A stretch of DNA of 64,000 bases from Ectocarpus siliculosus (taxonomy: Eukaryota > Sar > Phaeophyceae > Ectocarpales > Ectocarpaceae), in NCBI GenBank assembly GCA_000310025.1, contig FN649758.1, forward strand, positions 2,292,076 to 2,356,075, in the 5' to 3' direction. Under the pieces are notes generated by a model that did no database searches, was not told the DNA's origin, and worked only from the letters and a program-made list of their open reading frames with translations. Shown here piece by piece: positions 11,300 to 21,890 of the stretch. The position numbers and the translations under genes were made by a program. Numbering within the stretch: the stretch's first letter is position 1; every line of letters begins with the position of its first letter.

Positions 11300-13250
11300 G
11301 ATGGTTGTCGAGAGTTCGTTTGCTGTTGATGAGCGGGCCCTTTGAGTTTAGTGTCATCAAAGCAAGGCTTGCGTCTGTTTTGTTTTCGCCGCGGTCAACT
11401 TGACTGAGATGGTAGCTGCAGTTGGAACGCAACGTCAGCGGCACCGCTCTCTCGGCAACCACAACCGTTTCATCTCTAGACATGAAGTTATGCAGCAGAG
11501 CGGAACGTTCCTGCCCCCACAATGTACCTGACGGCACGTATGTATTTTGGCAACAGCCCGTTCATTGTTCATCGAAGGACATGTCGGTACTGACCTGCTG
11601 TGGCAACGAATATTTCACCGTGTCTGATTGACATGCCTTTTTCCGCTGTTGGAGGAGATGTGTGTCTGTCCGTTCTGCGACAGCAGTGAGAGATGCTCTG
11701 GTCATCAAAAGCTTGCGGCCAGTCCATCAACCATAGTAGATATTGGCAGCGACGCGAGCCTGACACCCCACTGTACCTCCGGAATACTGTATGTATCTCT
11801 TCCCGCGACTGTCGACCACGTGAAATAGACCGGCTAGTATACCTTCACAATATCATGGAGGAGCTCTTGTCGTTGTTGATACTGGCACAGCTGTGGTGGG
11901 ATGGTAAATGGTAAATGTAGTCCCCCCAGTTGGGATCTTGTCCTCACTCACTCACTCACTCACTCACTCTCTCCCTTGGTCAAGTGACTTGGTCTTACAA
12001 TGCATTACTTCGGTTGATGTTTGGCCGAACAGTTTGATACACCCAGTCAAACTGTTGTTCCCCGAATCTGAGGAGAGCAAGATACTTTTTCTGGCCCAGG
12101 GATAAACCATTCGTGGTCACTTGTGGACGTATAAAACAATATTACACCTTTAATACCTTGAGTCGAACGAGTGACGGACCGCACGCCGTGCTGTCACTCG
12201 ATATTGGGCTTCCTCTCTTTTTTTTCCCCCGTTTGTTTTTGCCCGGAGAGCAAGCGAATATACACGGTTTCTCCAGCACATCGCAGGCGTGTTTTGCAAG
12301 CACTCTGGGGATTCAATACAATCCAGACAGCAATACCGTGCGTGGTAGATGGCTGAGTCACTGAGAAGACGCGGCAAACCTTGCTTCTGTTGAATCTGCC
12401 ATTGTTGCTGTTGCTGGTGCCGCTGTAACTGCGCTCTCCTAAACGGCATTTGGTCTATTGTTGCTAATATTTCCGTTTGTGACGCCTGGTCATGGATAAC
12501 GGCGGTGTGGGCGGACTCATGACCCATCTGAGACTGTAGCCCGCTAATCTTGTAGGCGTTGACTTGGGGAGGTTGTAAGCTGCGTAAGCAAGCGTTCTCC
12601 ATGGTTTTCACTAATTATAGTAATGAGTCAAGCGGGTGGCCGTTGCTTTGAAAAGTACTTGACGAGCAGCGGGCTTATGAGTAAATCGAGGTGAAAAGAC
12701 ATGCTGTGAACAAGCCATAACCTATTGTAGACATGCAAGACCAGCTCGGAGAGCAGCATTTCGGGTATGCAGCTATAGGGCGAAGAAGCTCTCGATTTCG
12801 ACACATGTACGAGTACAATGATCGTTTCACCGGAACAGAAAAACGCGCCATGCACAAGCACGAGTTGGCATGAACGAAACATGATGCGATGCCAATAGAA
12901 CCAGGGCCTAATCACGGGTCAGGTTTGACGATAAGAGTCGTATTCGGGGTCCACGAAAATCGTTGAGGCGGATGCCCTTGGCCCAGTGGAACCTTGAGAT
13001 TAGGCACGATGAAAGAGACCCAACCCATGACATGAGATCCGTCCCCCAAAGTGAGACATGACCCTATGAGACCCGGCCCGACCCGTCCTGTTTCATCGCG
13101 ATCCCGGTGTCGACCCGTGACGTTTGATCGAGTCCATCCGTTAAAAGCCCGAAGATGGACGAGTAGGAAACCTTCACGCCGCTGGCGATATGCCCGCCCG
13201 TTCCAATTCTATCCATCGCATCATCTTGTTGGTCATGCATAGCCAAACAC
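11300..13250 (+). repeat. Old dispersed repeat, copy A
   Basis: Aligns in patches with 13725-14518 and 16297-17190. Shared blocks include TTTAGTGTCATCAAAGCAAG (11344), TTTCATCTCTAGACATGA (11467), TGACCTGCTGTGG (11590), GTCAAGCGGGTGGCC (12627), and GGTGTCGACCCGTG with TTTGATC (13106). Divergence is high, so the pair is old. A 153-codon minus-strand frame (12150-12611) lies inside but is not kept in copy B. Element class unknown; no terminal structure is clear. Confidence 0.6.
11942..11970. repeat. (CTCA)n microsatellite
   Basis: About six to seven tandem CTCA units inside repeat copy A. Confidence 0.9.
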
Positions 13251-13424
13251 TCACACAGCCTAGTGCATTATTTGCTTCCCTGAACAGTTGTTGATTTGGC
13301 ACTTTCTGCATTCAAGCAAAACAAGCGTAGTTGTTTCAGAATACATGCAGTGGTATGCATATAAAAAGCGGCAGACTCTAAACGTGGTAGGTAGCCCATT
13401 TGAACGTGTAGGCCATTTTCACAA

Positions 13425-13690
13425 CACCAGTGGATGCGGCACTACAATGCTACGGTAGAACAGCAGATACTGCGATCCAAGTGTTGCAATTATTGCTCTC
13501 ACACCGCTTGTGCAATGCGTTCTGTGACTTTCGTTGCAGAAGACAATCCAAGGCGTGGTGCGGCGGGCGTCGGACATGGCTAGCATCGCCACAAGGACGA
13601 GGTCGCAGCTGGGTCGAGAGGTGCAGGCTTGCGGCGACACCTCAATAAACAGGCGCGTGGGAACTAATTACGGTGTTCATTTTTTGGCTT
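13425..13690. repeat. Inverted repeat partner 2 (with 10385-10720)
   Basis: The reverse complement of this block aligns with 10440-10670. It ends in CAGGCGCGTGGGA, the same word found inverted at both ends of the partner. Confidence 0.6.
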
Positions 13691-14721
13691 GTTGCGGTAG
13701 TTCCAGGTGGCACATGATGCGTTGTTGAGGGTTCGTCTGCTGCTTACCATGGCCCAGGCCATGCGAGTTTAGTGTCAGCAAAGCAAGGCTTGCGTCTTGT
13801 GTTAGCCTGACTGGGTACAGTTGGAACGCCATGTCAGTGGAACCGCTCTCTAGACAACGTTTTCATCTCTAGACATGATGCTATGGAGCAAAACGAAACT
13901 TCTTGTGCCCACAACCTACCTGATGGCCGCATTTTTTGGCCAAAACTCGTTTATTCACCGAGGGACACGCCGGTACTGACCTGCTGTGGTAAAGAAGATT
14001 AAGATTCACCCGTATCCGATCGACGTGCGCTCCCCTGCTATTCGGGGTAAAATCTGGGCTACACACGAATTTAAACTCGGCACAAATATGAATGGAGGCG
14101 TCTGCCCTGATAATATGTTGAGATTTGCATACAGCCGATCATTGTCTCTCTCCCTATACCGTGAATACGAGAGAACACCGGGTAGGAGAGGAAGAACTTT
14201 GAGACCGCCCACCCTCCCTGGGCGATATAAGGCTCGACGCCTCTGGATCATTTACAAATTCATTGCCGCCCCGACCGCAGTCGGCGCGGTAGTGCATCCG
14301 TGGGACCACCGGCCTCAGGGCTGGAGGCCTCATCCCAAGATGCCATACTTACACTAAATGATCTTAGGCCAAGAGCAAAATACAACAGAAATATTTGTCT
14401 ACGGTCGTCCGTGTGAGCGGACGTGTGACCCATCCTATAGTCCGCTTTATCTTGTAGGCATTGACCGTGAGGGGTGTTAGCTTCGTACCAAGCGTCCTCA
14501 TTGGCTTGAAGTATTGTACAGTAGTGGGCCCTCTATAGTGCCGGTTGAATAGTGCCGGTGCCCGGTATAGTGCCGGTTAAATTTCTGGACACAGACAGCG
14601 CCCTCAATAGTGCCGGACCGGCACTATTGAGGGATGGCCCGTTATAGTGCCGGTTGGGCGCCGCTGTGCCCCCCAATAGTGCCGGTTCACTACCTGCTGT
14701 AGACACACACACACTACTACC

Positions 14722-14965
14722 GGTCGCCCCGGTGGTCTAGTTGGTAGTATCCACCTTAACCTTCTAAGTTTCAGGTCATGGGTCCGAGCCCCGGCGATTT
14801 GTTGTTTTTTCTTACTTTCGTTCCTGAAAGAATTGGAAGCAATTTCTCCTGAATTCGTAAGTAAATGATGCCTTGGTGCACCAACTTCACTGTTGACGAG
14901 GGTGGGAGTACTGAACCCTCTCGCGATAAAAACAATCATAGGCATGTACCGCAGAAGGGGGTCCA
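14722..14965 (+). mobile_element. tRNA-derived SINE, copy 1
   Basis: A tRNA-like head (14722-14797) has an A box TGGTCTAGTTGG at 14733 and a B-box-like GGGTCCGAGCCCC at 14780. The acceptor arms can pair (GTCGCC with GGCGAT). It is followed by a body with GACGAGGGTGGGAGTACTGA and CTCGCGATAAAAA and a tail ACCGCAGAAGGGGG. Head and body both match the minus-strand copy at 16600-16888, which identifies a SINE family rather than a stray tRNA gene. Confidence 0.65.
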
Positions 14966-15104
14966 GCCCCCCCCTCCTGTGTGACCCCGGTTGGGTCGTC
15001 TAGCTAGTCGTAGTGGAGGATGTGGGCCAGTGGGGCAGACGACAGAAACAATAATGGGAGAACAAAACAAACACACACATGTGTTGCTATTTTGTTCGAG
15101 TCAT

Positions 15105-15450
15105 CTAGCTGCTGACACGATGACTGTTGGATCTTGGGAGTGTACGATTATCAAATTGGGAGATGAAGCATACCACGATATCCTGGCTTCGGCTGGGCTT
15201 GAATTAACCCTTTTGCTGTCCTCCGCTCTTTGCATCAGTGGCTTCCTAGGTTCGGGCGAGGGCATTTATATGTGTAGCTGAGATGTATGTCTACATGAAA
15301 CATATATATGTAGAGAGAGTCGTACTAGCATTCGCATTTAGCGCATTGCGCATTTTTCGAATTTAGGCCCCCTTCCAGGGACCTTGATTTGTACCCGCTG
15401 GCACTGACGTCTTTTCATTGGTCAGCCGGTTAGCGCGGTCGATGCTAATA
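15105..15450 (+). mobile_element. Piece of the 1.06-kb TTAA-flanked element, carried inside the mariner-type element
   Basis: Shares blocks in order with 18240-18600 and 25945-26285: GACACGATGACTG, CCACGATATCCTGG, CTTTTGCTGTCCTCCGCTCTTTGC, AGTGGCTTCCTAGG, CATTGGTCAGCCGGTTAGCG. The matching TTAA ends were not found here, so this is an internal fragment. Confidence 0.6.
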
Positions 15451-15687
15451 ATAAAAAAACACACACACCACGACACACCAGAGAGGACAGACGCCACACC
15501 GAAAAGAGTGTACACCAGCTGCTGCAGACCATAAGAGCTCTACGCAGAGGCGCACCATGCCTTGTGCGGAAGGTGAACTGTGCCTTCAACAGGACAGAAC
15601 GCCGCAAGACCCTCATGGCCACGTCTGCCAGGGAGGATGTGGCGGGCGGCTCCACGGCAATTGCGGCATGCAGACATGAGAGAATTT

Positions 15688-16110
15688 GTTGCTGCTACGG
15701 AGTAAGGTTGGGGTACAGCTGTTGTAGTAGCAATGGTTGTTTGCTTTTCTTCCGGTGCGCTTCCTGTCGTGCTTTTCTTTGTTTTTGTTTCTTCTTGTCA
15801 CATCCAAGAGTTGCTGCTACGTCGCGAGGGCGGGGAGAACAGCTAGCTGTGGTAGAGTATGTAATGGCCATTTATTTTCCGTGCGGTGCGGTTCCTGTCG
15901 TGCTTGTGTTCTTGGGGTTGTTTTGATTCTTTCTTGCGACATCCAAGGGGGTGCGCCAGGCAGACATGAAAGAGTTGCTGCTACGTTGCGAGGGCGGGGA
16001 GAACAGCTGTGGTAGAGTGTGTAATGATCGTTTATTTTTCGTGCGGTGCGCTCCCTGTCGTGGTTCTCTGTTGTCTTTTTTTATCTGGCAACATCGAAGG
16101 AGGGCAACGA
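15688..16110 (+). repeat. Three degenerate tandem copies, 120-165 bp
   Basis: GTTGCTGCTACG recurs at about 15688, 15810 and 15974. Later copies share the run GCGAGGGCGGGGAGAACAGC, then TGTGGTAGAG, then a TTTATTTTTCGTGCGGTGCG-like block and CCTGTCGTG. It lies inside the mariner-type element. Confidence 0.7.
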
Positions 16111-16599
16111 GGACTTAGACGTCCACTAATAATACACCTACTCAGTAGTGCCGGTCCGGCACTACTGAGGGATATTCGAAGCCTCAATAGTGCCGTACCG
16201 GCACTATTGAGGCACTATTCTGAATGCTGCCGGTGCCCGGTATAGTGCCGCTTTTTTCTCTGGACACTACCCGGCACTATAGAGGGCCCACTACTGTATT
16301 GGGTCAAGCGGGTGGCCGGTGTTTTGATGGGTACTTGTCGAGGTGAAAAGTAGTGCAGTGTTCAAACCAGACCTACCATGGACATGCAAGATCAGCTCGA
16401 TAGCAGATTTTCGGTTATATTATGCAGCAATAGGGCGAGAAAGCTCTCGATTTCGTAGCGTGTGTGAGTGTGTGTTTTCGTCCTATTTATTATGGCGACA
16501 GTCCCCCCCATTTTTCGTGGAGAGACTTGTCAGTGTATGTATGTAGAGTACTACACTGTTAAGTGCATTTTTTCGTACAACTACAACCATCCAGGGTCA

Positions 16600-16888
16600 C
16601 ACAGGAAGGGGGCGTTTTTCTTCTTTCTATGTATTTTCGTGCCCCACCTCCCTCCTGCGGTGCGAGCTGAACTTTTTTTTTATCGCGAGGAGGGTCCAGC
16701 CGTCCCTTTCCCTCGTCACTTGTCAACGGCGCTACCGTCGAAGTTTGGTACTCATGAGAGCGTTTTCAGCTATATTTCGCTTTCACCCGCAAAATTTGTA
16801 AACTTTCCATCCCATGGGGATTCGAACTCACGGCCTGTGCGACTAGCGATTTTCGAACATATACCGCTAGACCACCGGGGCGACCGGA
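16600..16888 (-). mobile_element. tRNA-derived SINE, copy 2
   Basis: On the minus strand the head begins at about 16888 with GGTCGCCCCGGTGGTCTAGC. It has an A box TGGTCTAGCGG (plus 16864-16874) and a near-perfect B box GTTCGAATCCC (plus 16818-16828). The body holds GTTGACAAGTGACGAGGG and CTCGCGATAAAAA, and the tail ACCGCAGGAGGG, as in copy 1. It interrupts old repeat copy B. Not a functional tRNA: the anticodon arm does not pair cleanly. Confidence 0.65.
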
Positions 16889-17676
16889 GTACAACGATTT
16901 TTTGCGGAACAGACACAACGCGACCCATGGCATGACACCCGTCCCACGAAGTGAGACCTGGCCCCATTAGACCCGACCTGAAGAGACCTGACCCATATGA
17001 GACCCGACCCGACCCGACCCATCCTGTTTCGCAACGATCCCGGTGTCGACCCGTGTGGTTTGATCAAGTCCATCCGTGAAAAGCCTTAAGATGAACGAAT
17101 AGGAGATGCGCACACCGCTTGCGGGTTTCCCGTCCGTTCCTATCCTATCCATCGCATCCTTGTCGGTCATTCATAGCCCTCGTCCGCACAGCGTTTTTCA
17201 TCCGTTGCTTCCTGAACACCGAGCTCGTCTTCCGTTTGACCCTAGTTGTCCTTCAGTTGCATATTCGATTTTGCTCTTGTCTAGTTGTTCGATCCCACCC
17301 GTGAGCTCTTGTCTTGAGCAACGTGGGACAGGAGCTTGCAAAACTACGAGTGCTACCGGTAGTATCTTCATCGAAAGGCATGTGACATATCCATTTCAGG
17401 GCGTTGGGAAGGAGGTGGATGGCCGTTCTACATGTAGACAGTTTGTGTCATTGTGTCTTACTGTTGGTGCTGAAGCGTTGCAAATGAGACTGTTTTGCCT
17501 CTGTGTGTCCAGGATTTAGTTGGCGCTGTCATAGCTGTTGTTGTTGCTGCTGCTGCTGCTGCTGCCTCTTTGGTATAGCGCCATTCCCAACACACCTTAC
17601 ATGTTTGAGTTTTTCGCGGGTCATGCTGTTTGGTCTTGAAGATTCATCTTGCCCGAAGCGAGACTGCCGCACTTAA

Positions 17677-18736
17677 CCCCTTTGGGTCTAGGCTGGACTG
17701 TCAGATTTTTTTTTGCGCCAAAAAAAAAAAATGAGAGCGAGAGCGAGCGGGAGAGAGAGAAGTGCAGAGAAAGACACCAGTGTACTTCTGCACACGCAAC
17801 AACTATCTCCCCCTGTAGGCCATGAGAGAAGCCGGCGACAGGGTGGTGGCCACAGACAGGGTCGTAGAAGGGTTGGTGGGTGGTCGCGCTGCGGTCAGTA
17901 GGGCAGGTTAGCTGTGTAGCTTTGAAATGATCAGTCGTCTAGCTGCCTCAACTAGTCTATTTTCGGTATATTGTAAATGATCAGCCCAGAGAGGGCAAAA
18001 TGATCAGTGAAGACCCATAGCTGGTATTTGTATCTGTACTTCTCTGTTCTCTGCCCCCCCCCGAAATGTGCCCTGCCAACTCTCTAGAGCTCCTGTGTTT
18101 TTCAAACAACAAGCACATCCACCAGCACGCACCTGTACCTCGTGGTTTCCTAGGTTCGGGCGAGGGTGGTATGTGTGGCGCTACGAGTGTGGATGTGTTG
18201 CTGATATGTTTTACTCGTCTACAGCAGTAGTAGTGTTCGTTGTAGCTGTTGACACAATGACTGCTGGATCTTCGGAACGATTTTCAAATTGTTGGGAACC
18301 ACGATATCCTCGATATCTGGGCTTCGGCAGGGACTGCAATACCCCTCCCTTTTGCTGTCCTCTGCTCTTTGCAGCAGTGGCTTCCTACGTTCGGGCGAGT
18401 GTATGTGTGGTGCTGCGAAAGAACACATATGTATGTATGTATGTACTGTATGCACACACGCGTTCATTGACATGTGCATACGTTGAGAGATTCATGATTT
18501 GGCATTGATTGGCCCCATTCCCATTCCCGAGACCTTGACATTACCCGCTGTCACTGAAGTCTCTTCATTGGTCAGCCGGTTAGCGCGGGTGCTAATAATC
18601 TAGACACACCTACCTATGGACTTGCCAATACACGGCGCGAAGGGCTGCAGGGCGGCAACTCCACGACTTGCCACTACACCAGCATTTGCAAATGATCAAT
18701 CAATGATCAGTGAGAACGCCTGAAGACTCAAAAGGG
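17677..18736. mobile_element. Non-autonomous piggyBac-like element, copy 1
   Basis: Flanked by TTAA on both sides (17673-17676 and 18737-18740). Imperfect terminal repeats begin CCCCTTTGGGTCTAGGC on the left and CCCTTTTGAGTCTTCAGGC (complement) on the right. TTAA target duplication with CCC termini is the piggyBac pattern. It is 1,060 bp long with no transposase frame. It aligns nearly end to end with 25362-26429, including repeated AAATGATCAGT words and TAGGCCATGAG. Confidence 0.7.
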
Positions 18737-18740
18737 TTAA

Positions 18741-19180
18741 CCCTCCTATTGTAGTACCCAGTCCCTCCTCACAAAAAAAATGTCCCAAACATGTTTGCCA
18801 GCCATTGGTCGAGGGGCTACAGTTCCTCCAAAGAATCTGAGTTCCTTGTCAGACAAAGGGTGACTTGTCTTTAGTATGAAAAGTTTCCCCAAAACACGTG
18901 GGGACACTTTTCATACTAAAGACAAGTCAGCAAATTTTTCCAGCACCAGGCGATGTACAGTTTTACGACCTAGGGGGGCACGTGGGTTGGAGATAAAGAG
19001 GCCCAGGAGAGGCATCACAAGGAACATCACATAGCGTACCACCTCAGCCAAGTGTGATAGACCAAGGGTTCTCACGTGCGTTGCACACAGCGGAGCCTTG
19101 GGTGACTACAGTGCGGTGAATAGTCGTTTAAGTGCTGTGTCCCCAAAGTGTCCCCATTTGGGCTTCCAGTACTAGGAGGG
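18741..19180. mobile_element. Small TTAA-adjacent inverted-repeat element with a long internal hairpin
   Basis: Ends read CCCTCCTATTGTAGTAC (left) and CCCTCCTAGTACTGG (complement of the right). The left flank is TTAA, shared with the right flank of the neighbouring piggyBac-like element; the right flank is TTAC, a possibly decayed copy. The 440-bp interior lacks coding sequence and has a near-perfect hairpin at 18861-18929. Class is inferred from the ends only. Confidence 0.45.
18861..18929. repeat. Near-perfect 30-bp hairpin
   Basis: 18861-18890 pairs with 18900-18929. The first 24 pairs are perfect, then one mismatch, then five more pairs, around a 9-base loop. Arms start TGACTTGTCTTTAGTATGAA. 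No following T-run. Confidence 0.9.
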
Positions 19181-19500
19181 TTACATTAAACGCAGCATCT
19201 CGGTTCGCGCGATGAGTTACAGTAGTCCCTAGCGCAAGTGGTGTGTGTTCGTTAGGAGTCAGCTTGTCGGTGTTGTTTTCTACATGAAGTTGTGATCGTT
19301 TTGATGCCAAGGGGCTAGAGCACAAGTAGCCCTTTAGACAATTTCGACAGCTCCGGCCGGAGCAAGTTCTACTTTTTTATTACGGCTGTCCACAGCTTCC
19401 TGACAACGGCTTCTTCAATTTGGAGTAGCAGTGCTCAGCTTTCGCGTCTTTTCTAAAATATTCCCACTATTGTTGCAAACCTATTCCAGAACTCCAACCG

Positions 19501-19830
19501 GTGCCAATGTTGCGATGTTGTGCGTGTCTGCCCGCGATACACAGATACTCTCTTGTTGACAGAGTCGTGGATAAGCCAGGTAGACTCCCTGTCCTCGCGA
19601 AACCCGAACTGGCCGGCGATGGTTGGTGCGAAAGTTTCAATAAAACGTGCTACGGATTCGTTTACTGTCGGCTGGTTCCTGATGACGTTGCCAAGTGTTG
19701 GGCCGTGTATACAGCGACAATGCGTCCGGTGTTGTTCGTGGCTGAAGCGGCGAATGTGTTGGCGATTCCTGCCACCGAAACCGAGGTTGTTGCCCTCAAA
19801 TTGGTCGACCCCAGCGTGGTTTCGTCTGTC
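19501..19830. other. Open but unassigned stretch before the satellite
   Basis: Both strands are open here. The plus frame from 19501 runs on into the first satellite unit, while the minus strand reads GQFGFREDREST, faintly like a LINE reverse transcriptase motif. Neither is convincing. Confidence 0.25.
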
Positions 19831-21890
19831 ACGTCACCCCTAACAAATAGAGAGTCATCGCGGGTAGGTGGGTTGGAGAGCTTTGCTGTATATAGATTGG
19901 ACTTTCGGCCTTCCTGGTATCATCTTTTGCGTAACCCAAGAGTTTCCCTCTACGCGCAACCAACCGTAATAGATCGGCAAGATGGCTCGTGCGGCTGTAG
20001 AATACAACCCGGCGATCGGGTCATCGTTCACCGGTTTGTTCCTGTCCTCGTGGGCACATGTCGGAGGGGGTGGCGCGACGTTGTTCCTGTCAGCCACTCT
20101 TCTCAAGCGGCGTGACCACGACGCCGGGAGGTTATTTGTTGTTCCGGGTCTCTTGTTGATTGTCATTGGCCCGTGTTATTCGCGGCTGTGCCCTCTATAT
20201 GATGTCGCTTTCCGCCACGGAGAAGAGCATTACGGCCGGCAAGAAGGTTGATGCGAAGACCAGCTCGTCCGTCACGTCACTCCGAACAAACACAGCAAAA
20301 GTAGGACTACGTTTGAGTGAGAATTACTGTAGACAGGTAGACAGTTACTTGTTGGTCTATCGGCCTTCCTGGTATCATCTTTTGCGTAACCCAAGAGTTT
20401 CCCTCTACGCGCAACCAACCGTAATAGATCGGCGAGATGGCTCGTGCGGCTGTAGAATACAACCCGGCGATCGGGTCATCGCTCACCGGTTTGTTCCTGT
20501 CCTCGTGGACACATGTCGGAGGGGGTGGCGCGACGTTGTTCCGGTCAGCCACTCTTCTCAAGCGACGTGACCACGACGCCGGGAGGTTATTTGTTGTTCC
20601 GGGATCTCTTGTCGATTGTCATTGGCCCGTGTTATTCGCGTCTGTGACGCCTATATGGTAACGCTTTCCGCCACGGAGAAGAGCATTACGGCCGGCAAGA
20701 AGGTTGATGCGAAGACCAGTTCGTCCGTCACGTCCCTCCGGATAAATACAGCAGAGATAGGACTACGTTTGAGTGAGAATTACTGTAGACAGGTAGACAG
20801 TTACTTGTTGGTCTATCGGCCTTGCTGGTATCATCTTTTGCGTAACCCAAGAGTTTCCCTCTACGCGTAACCTACCGTAATAGATCGGCAAGATGGCTCG
20901 TGCGGCTGTAGAATACAACCCGGCGATCGGGTCATCGTTCACTGGTTTGTTCCTGTCCTCGTGGGCACATGTCGGAGGGGGTGGCGCGGCGTTGTTCCCG
21001 TCAGCCACGCTTCTCATGCGGCGTGACCACGACGCCGGGAGGTTATTTGTTGTTCCCGGTCTCTTGTTGATTGCCATTGGCCCGTGTTATTCGCGGCTGT
21101 GCCCTCTATATGATGTCGCTTTCCGCCACGGAGAAGAGCATTACGGCCGGCAAGAAGGTTGATGCGAAGACCAGCTCGTCCGTCACGTCACTCCGAACAA
21201 ACACAGCAAAAGTAGGACTACGTTTAAGTGAGAATTACTGTAGACAGGTAGACAGTTACTTGTTGGTCTATCGGCCTTCCTGGTATCATCTTTTGCGTAA
21301 CCCAAGAGCTTCCCTCTACGCGCAACCAACCGTAATAGATCGGCGAGATGGCTCGTGCGGCTGTAGAATACAACCCGGCGATCGGGTCATCGTTCACTGG
21401 TTTGTTCCTGTCCTCGTGGACACATGTCGGAGGGGGTGGCGCGACGTTGTTCCGGTCAGCCACTCTTCTCATGCGACGTGACCACGACGCCGGGAGGTTA
21501 TTTGTTGTTCCGGGTCTCTTGTCGATTGTCATTGGCCCGTGTTATTCGCGGCTGTGCCCTCTATATGATGTCGCTTTCTGCCACGGAGAAGAGCATTACG
21601 GCCGGCAAGAAGGTTGATGCGAAGACCAGTTCGTCCGTCACGGCACTCCGGATAAATACAGCAAAAGTAGGACTACGTTTGAGTGAGAATTACTGTAGAC
21701 AATGAGGTACCTCTTGGTCCGTCGGCCTTCCTGGTACAACCTTTTGCGTAACCCAGGAGGGCTTCTCGGCGCTCCTGTAAATTGTTGGGGGTCTGTGCTA
21801 TTGACGGCTGTGCATGGCGATACGGCCGGCTCCGGCTTCCGCAGCGGAGAAGCGCACATTGGCTGCCCGGTGGCAAGGCTGTTACAAGAG
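19826..21890 (+). repeat. 455-bp tandem satellite, block 1 (about 4.3 units)
   Basis: The landmark CTTCCTGGTATCATC recurs at 19910, 20365, 20821, 21276 and (diverged) 21727, giving periods of 455, 456, 455 and 451. Units are highly similar. Each holds an 89-codon frame beginning MARAAVEYNPAIGSS, but the period is not a multiple of three and one-base indels after the VVPG codons change the frame between units. Coding is therefore not supported. The last unit decays after about 21780. The 5' edge (19826-19909) is a special flank also seen before block 2. Confidence 0.9.

Larger units (their letters stand above)
14519..16296. mobile_element. Non-autonomous Tc1/mariner-superfamily (pogo-like) DNA transposon
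   Basis: Perfect 26-bp terminal inverted repeats at 14519-14544 and 16271-16296, starting CAGTAGTGGGCCCTCTATAG, are each flanked by TA (14517-14518 and 16297-16298). TA target duplication and a CAGT terminus are typical of Tc1/mariner/pogo elements. The subterminal regions carry many copies of TAGTGCCGG and its complement, several as palindromes (about 14604-14627, 16143-16162, 16185-16206); these are probably transposase-binding or foldback sites. The 1.78-kb interior has no transposase frame. Instead it holds a SINE, part of a TTAA-type element and a triplicated segment, so it depended on an unseen transposase. Confidence 0.8.
13725..17190 (+). repeat. Old dispersed repeat, copy B, split by a mariner-type element
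   Basis: Two parts, 13725-14518 and 16297-17190, match copy A at 11300-13250 in order and orientation. Between them sits the 1,778-bp TIR element at 14519-16296, inserted at a TA. In copy A the empty site reads through from the left part into TAATGAGTCAAGCGGGTGG. The right part carries a further insertion, the minus-strand SINE at about 16600-16888. Confidence 0.6.

Noticed and set aside
12150-12611. 153-codon minus-strand Gln-rich frame
   Set aside because: It lies in an old repeat and is not preserved in copy B; no domain.
16813-16888. Functional tRNA gene on the minus strand
   Set aside because: Good A and B boxes but a poor anticodon arm, and the downstream body is shared with another copy, so it is a SINE head.
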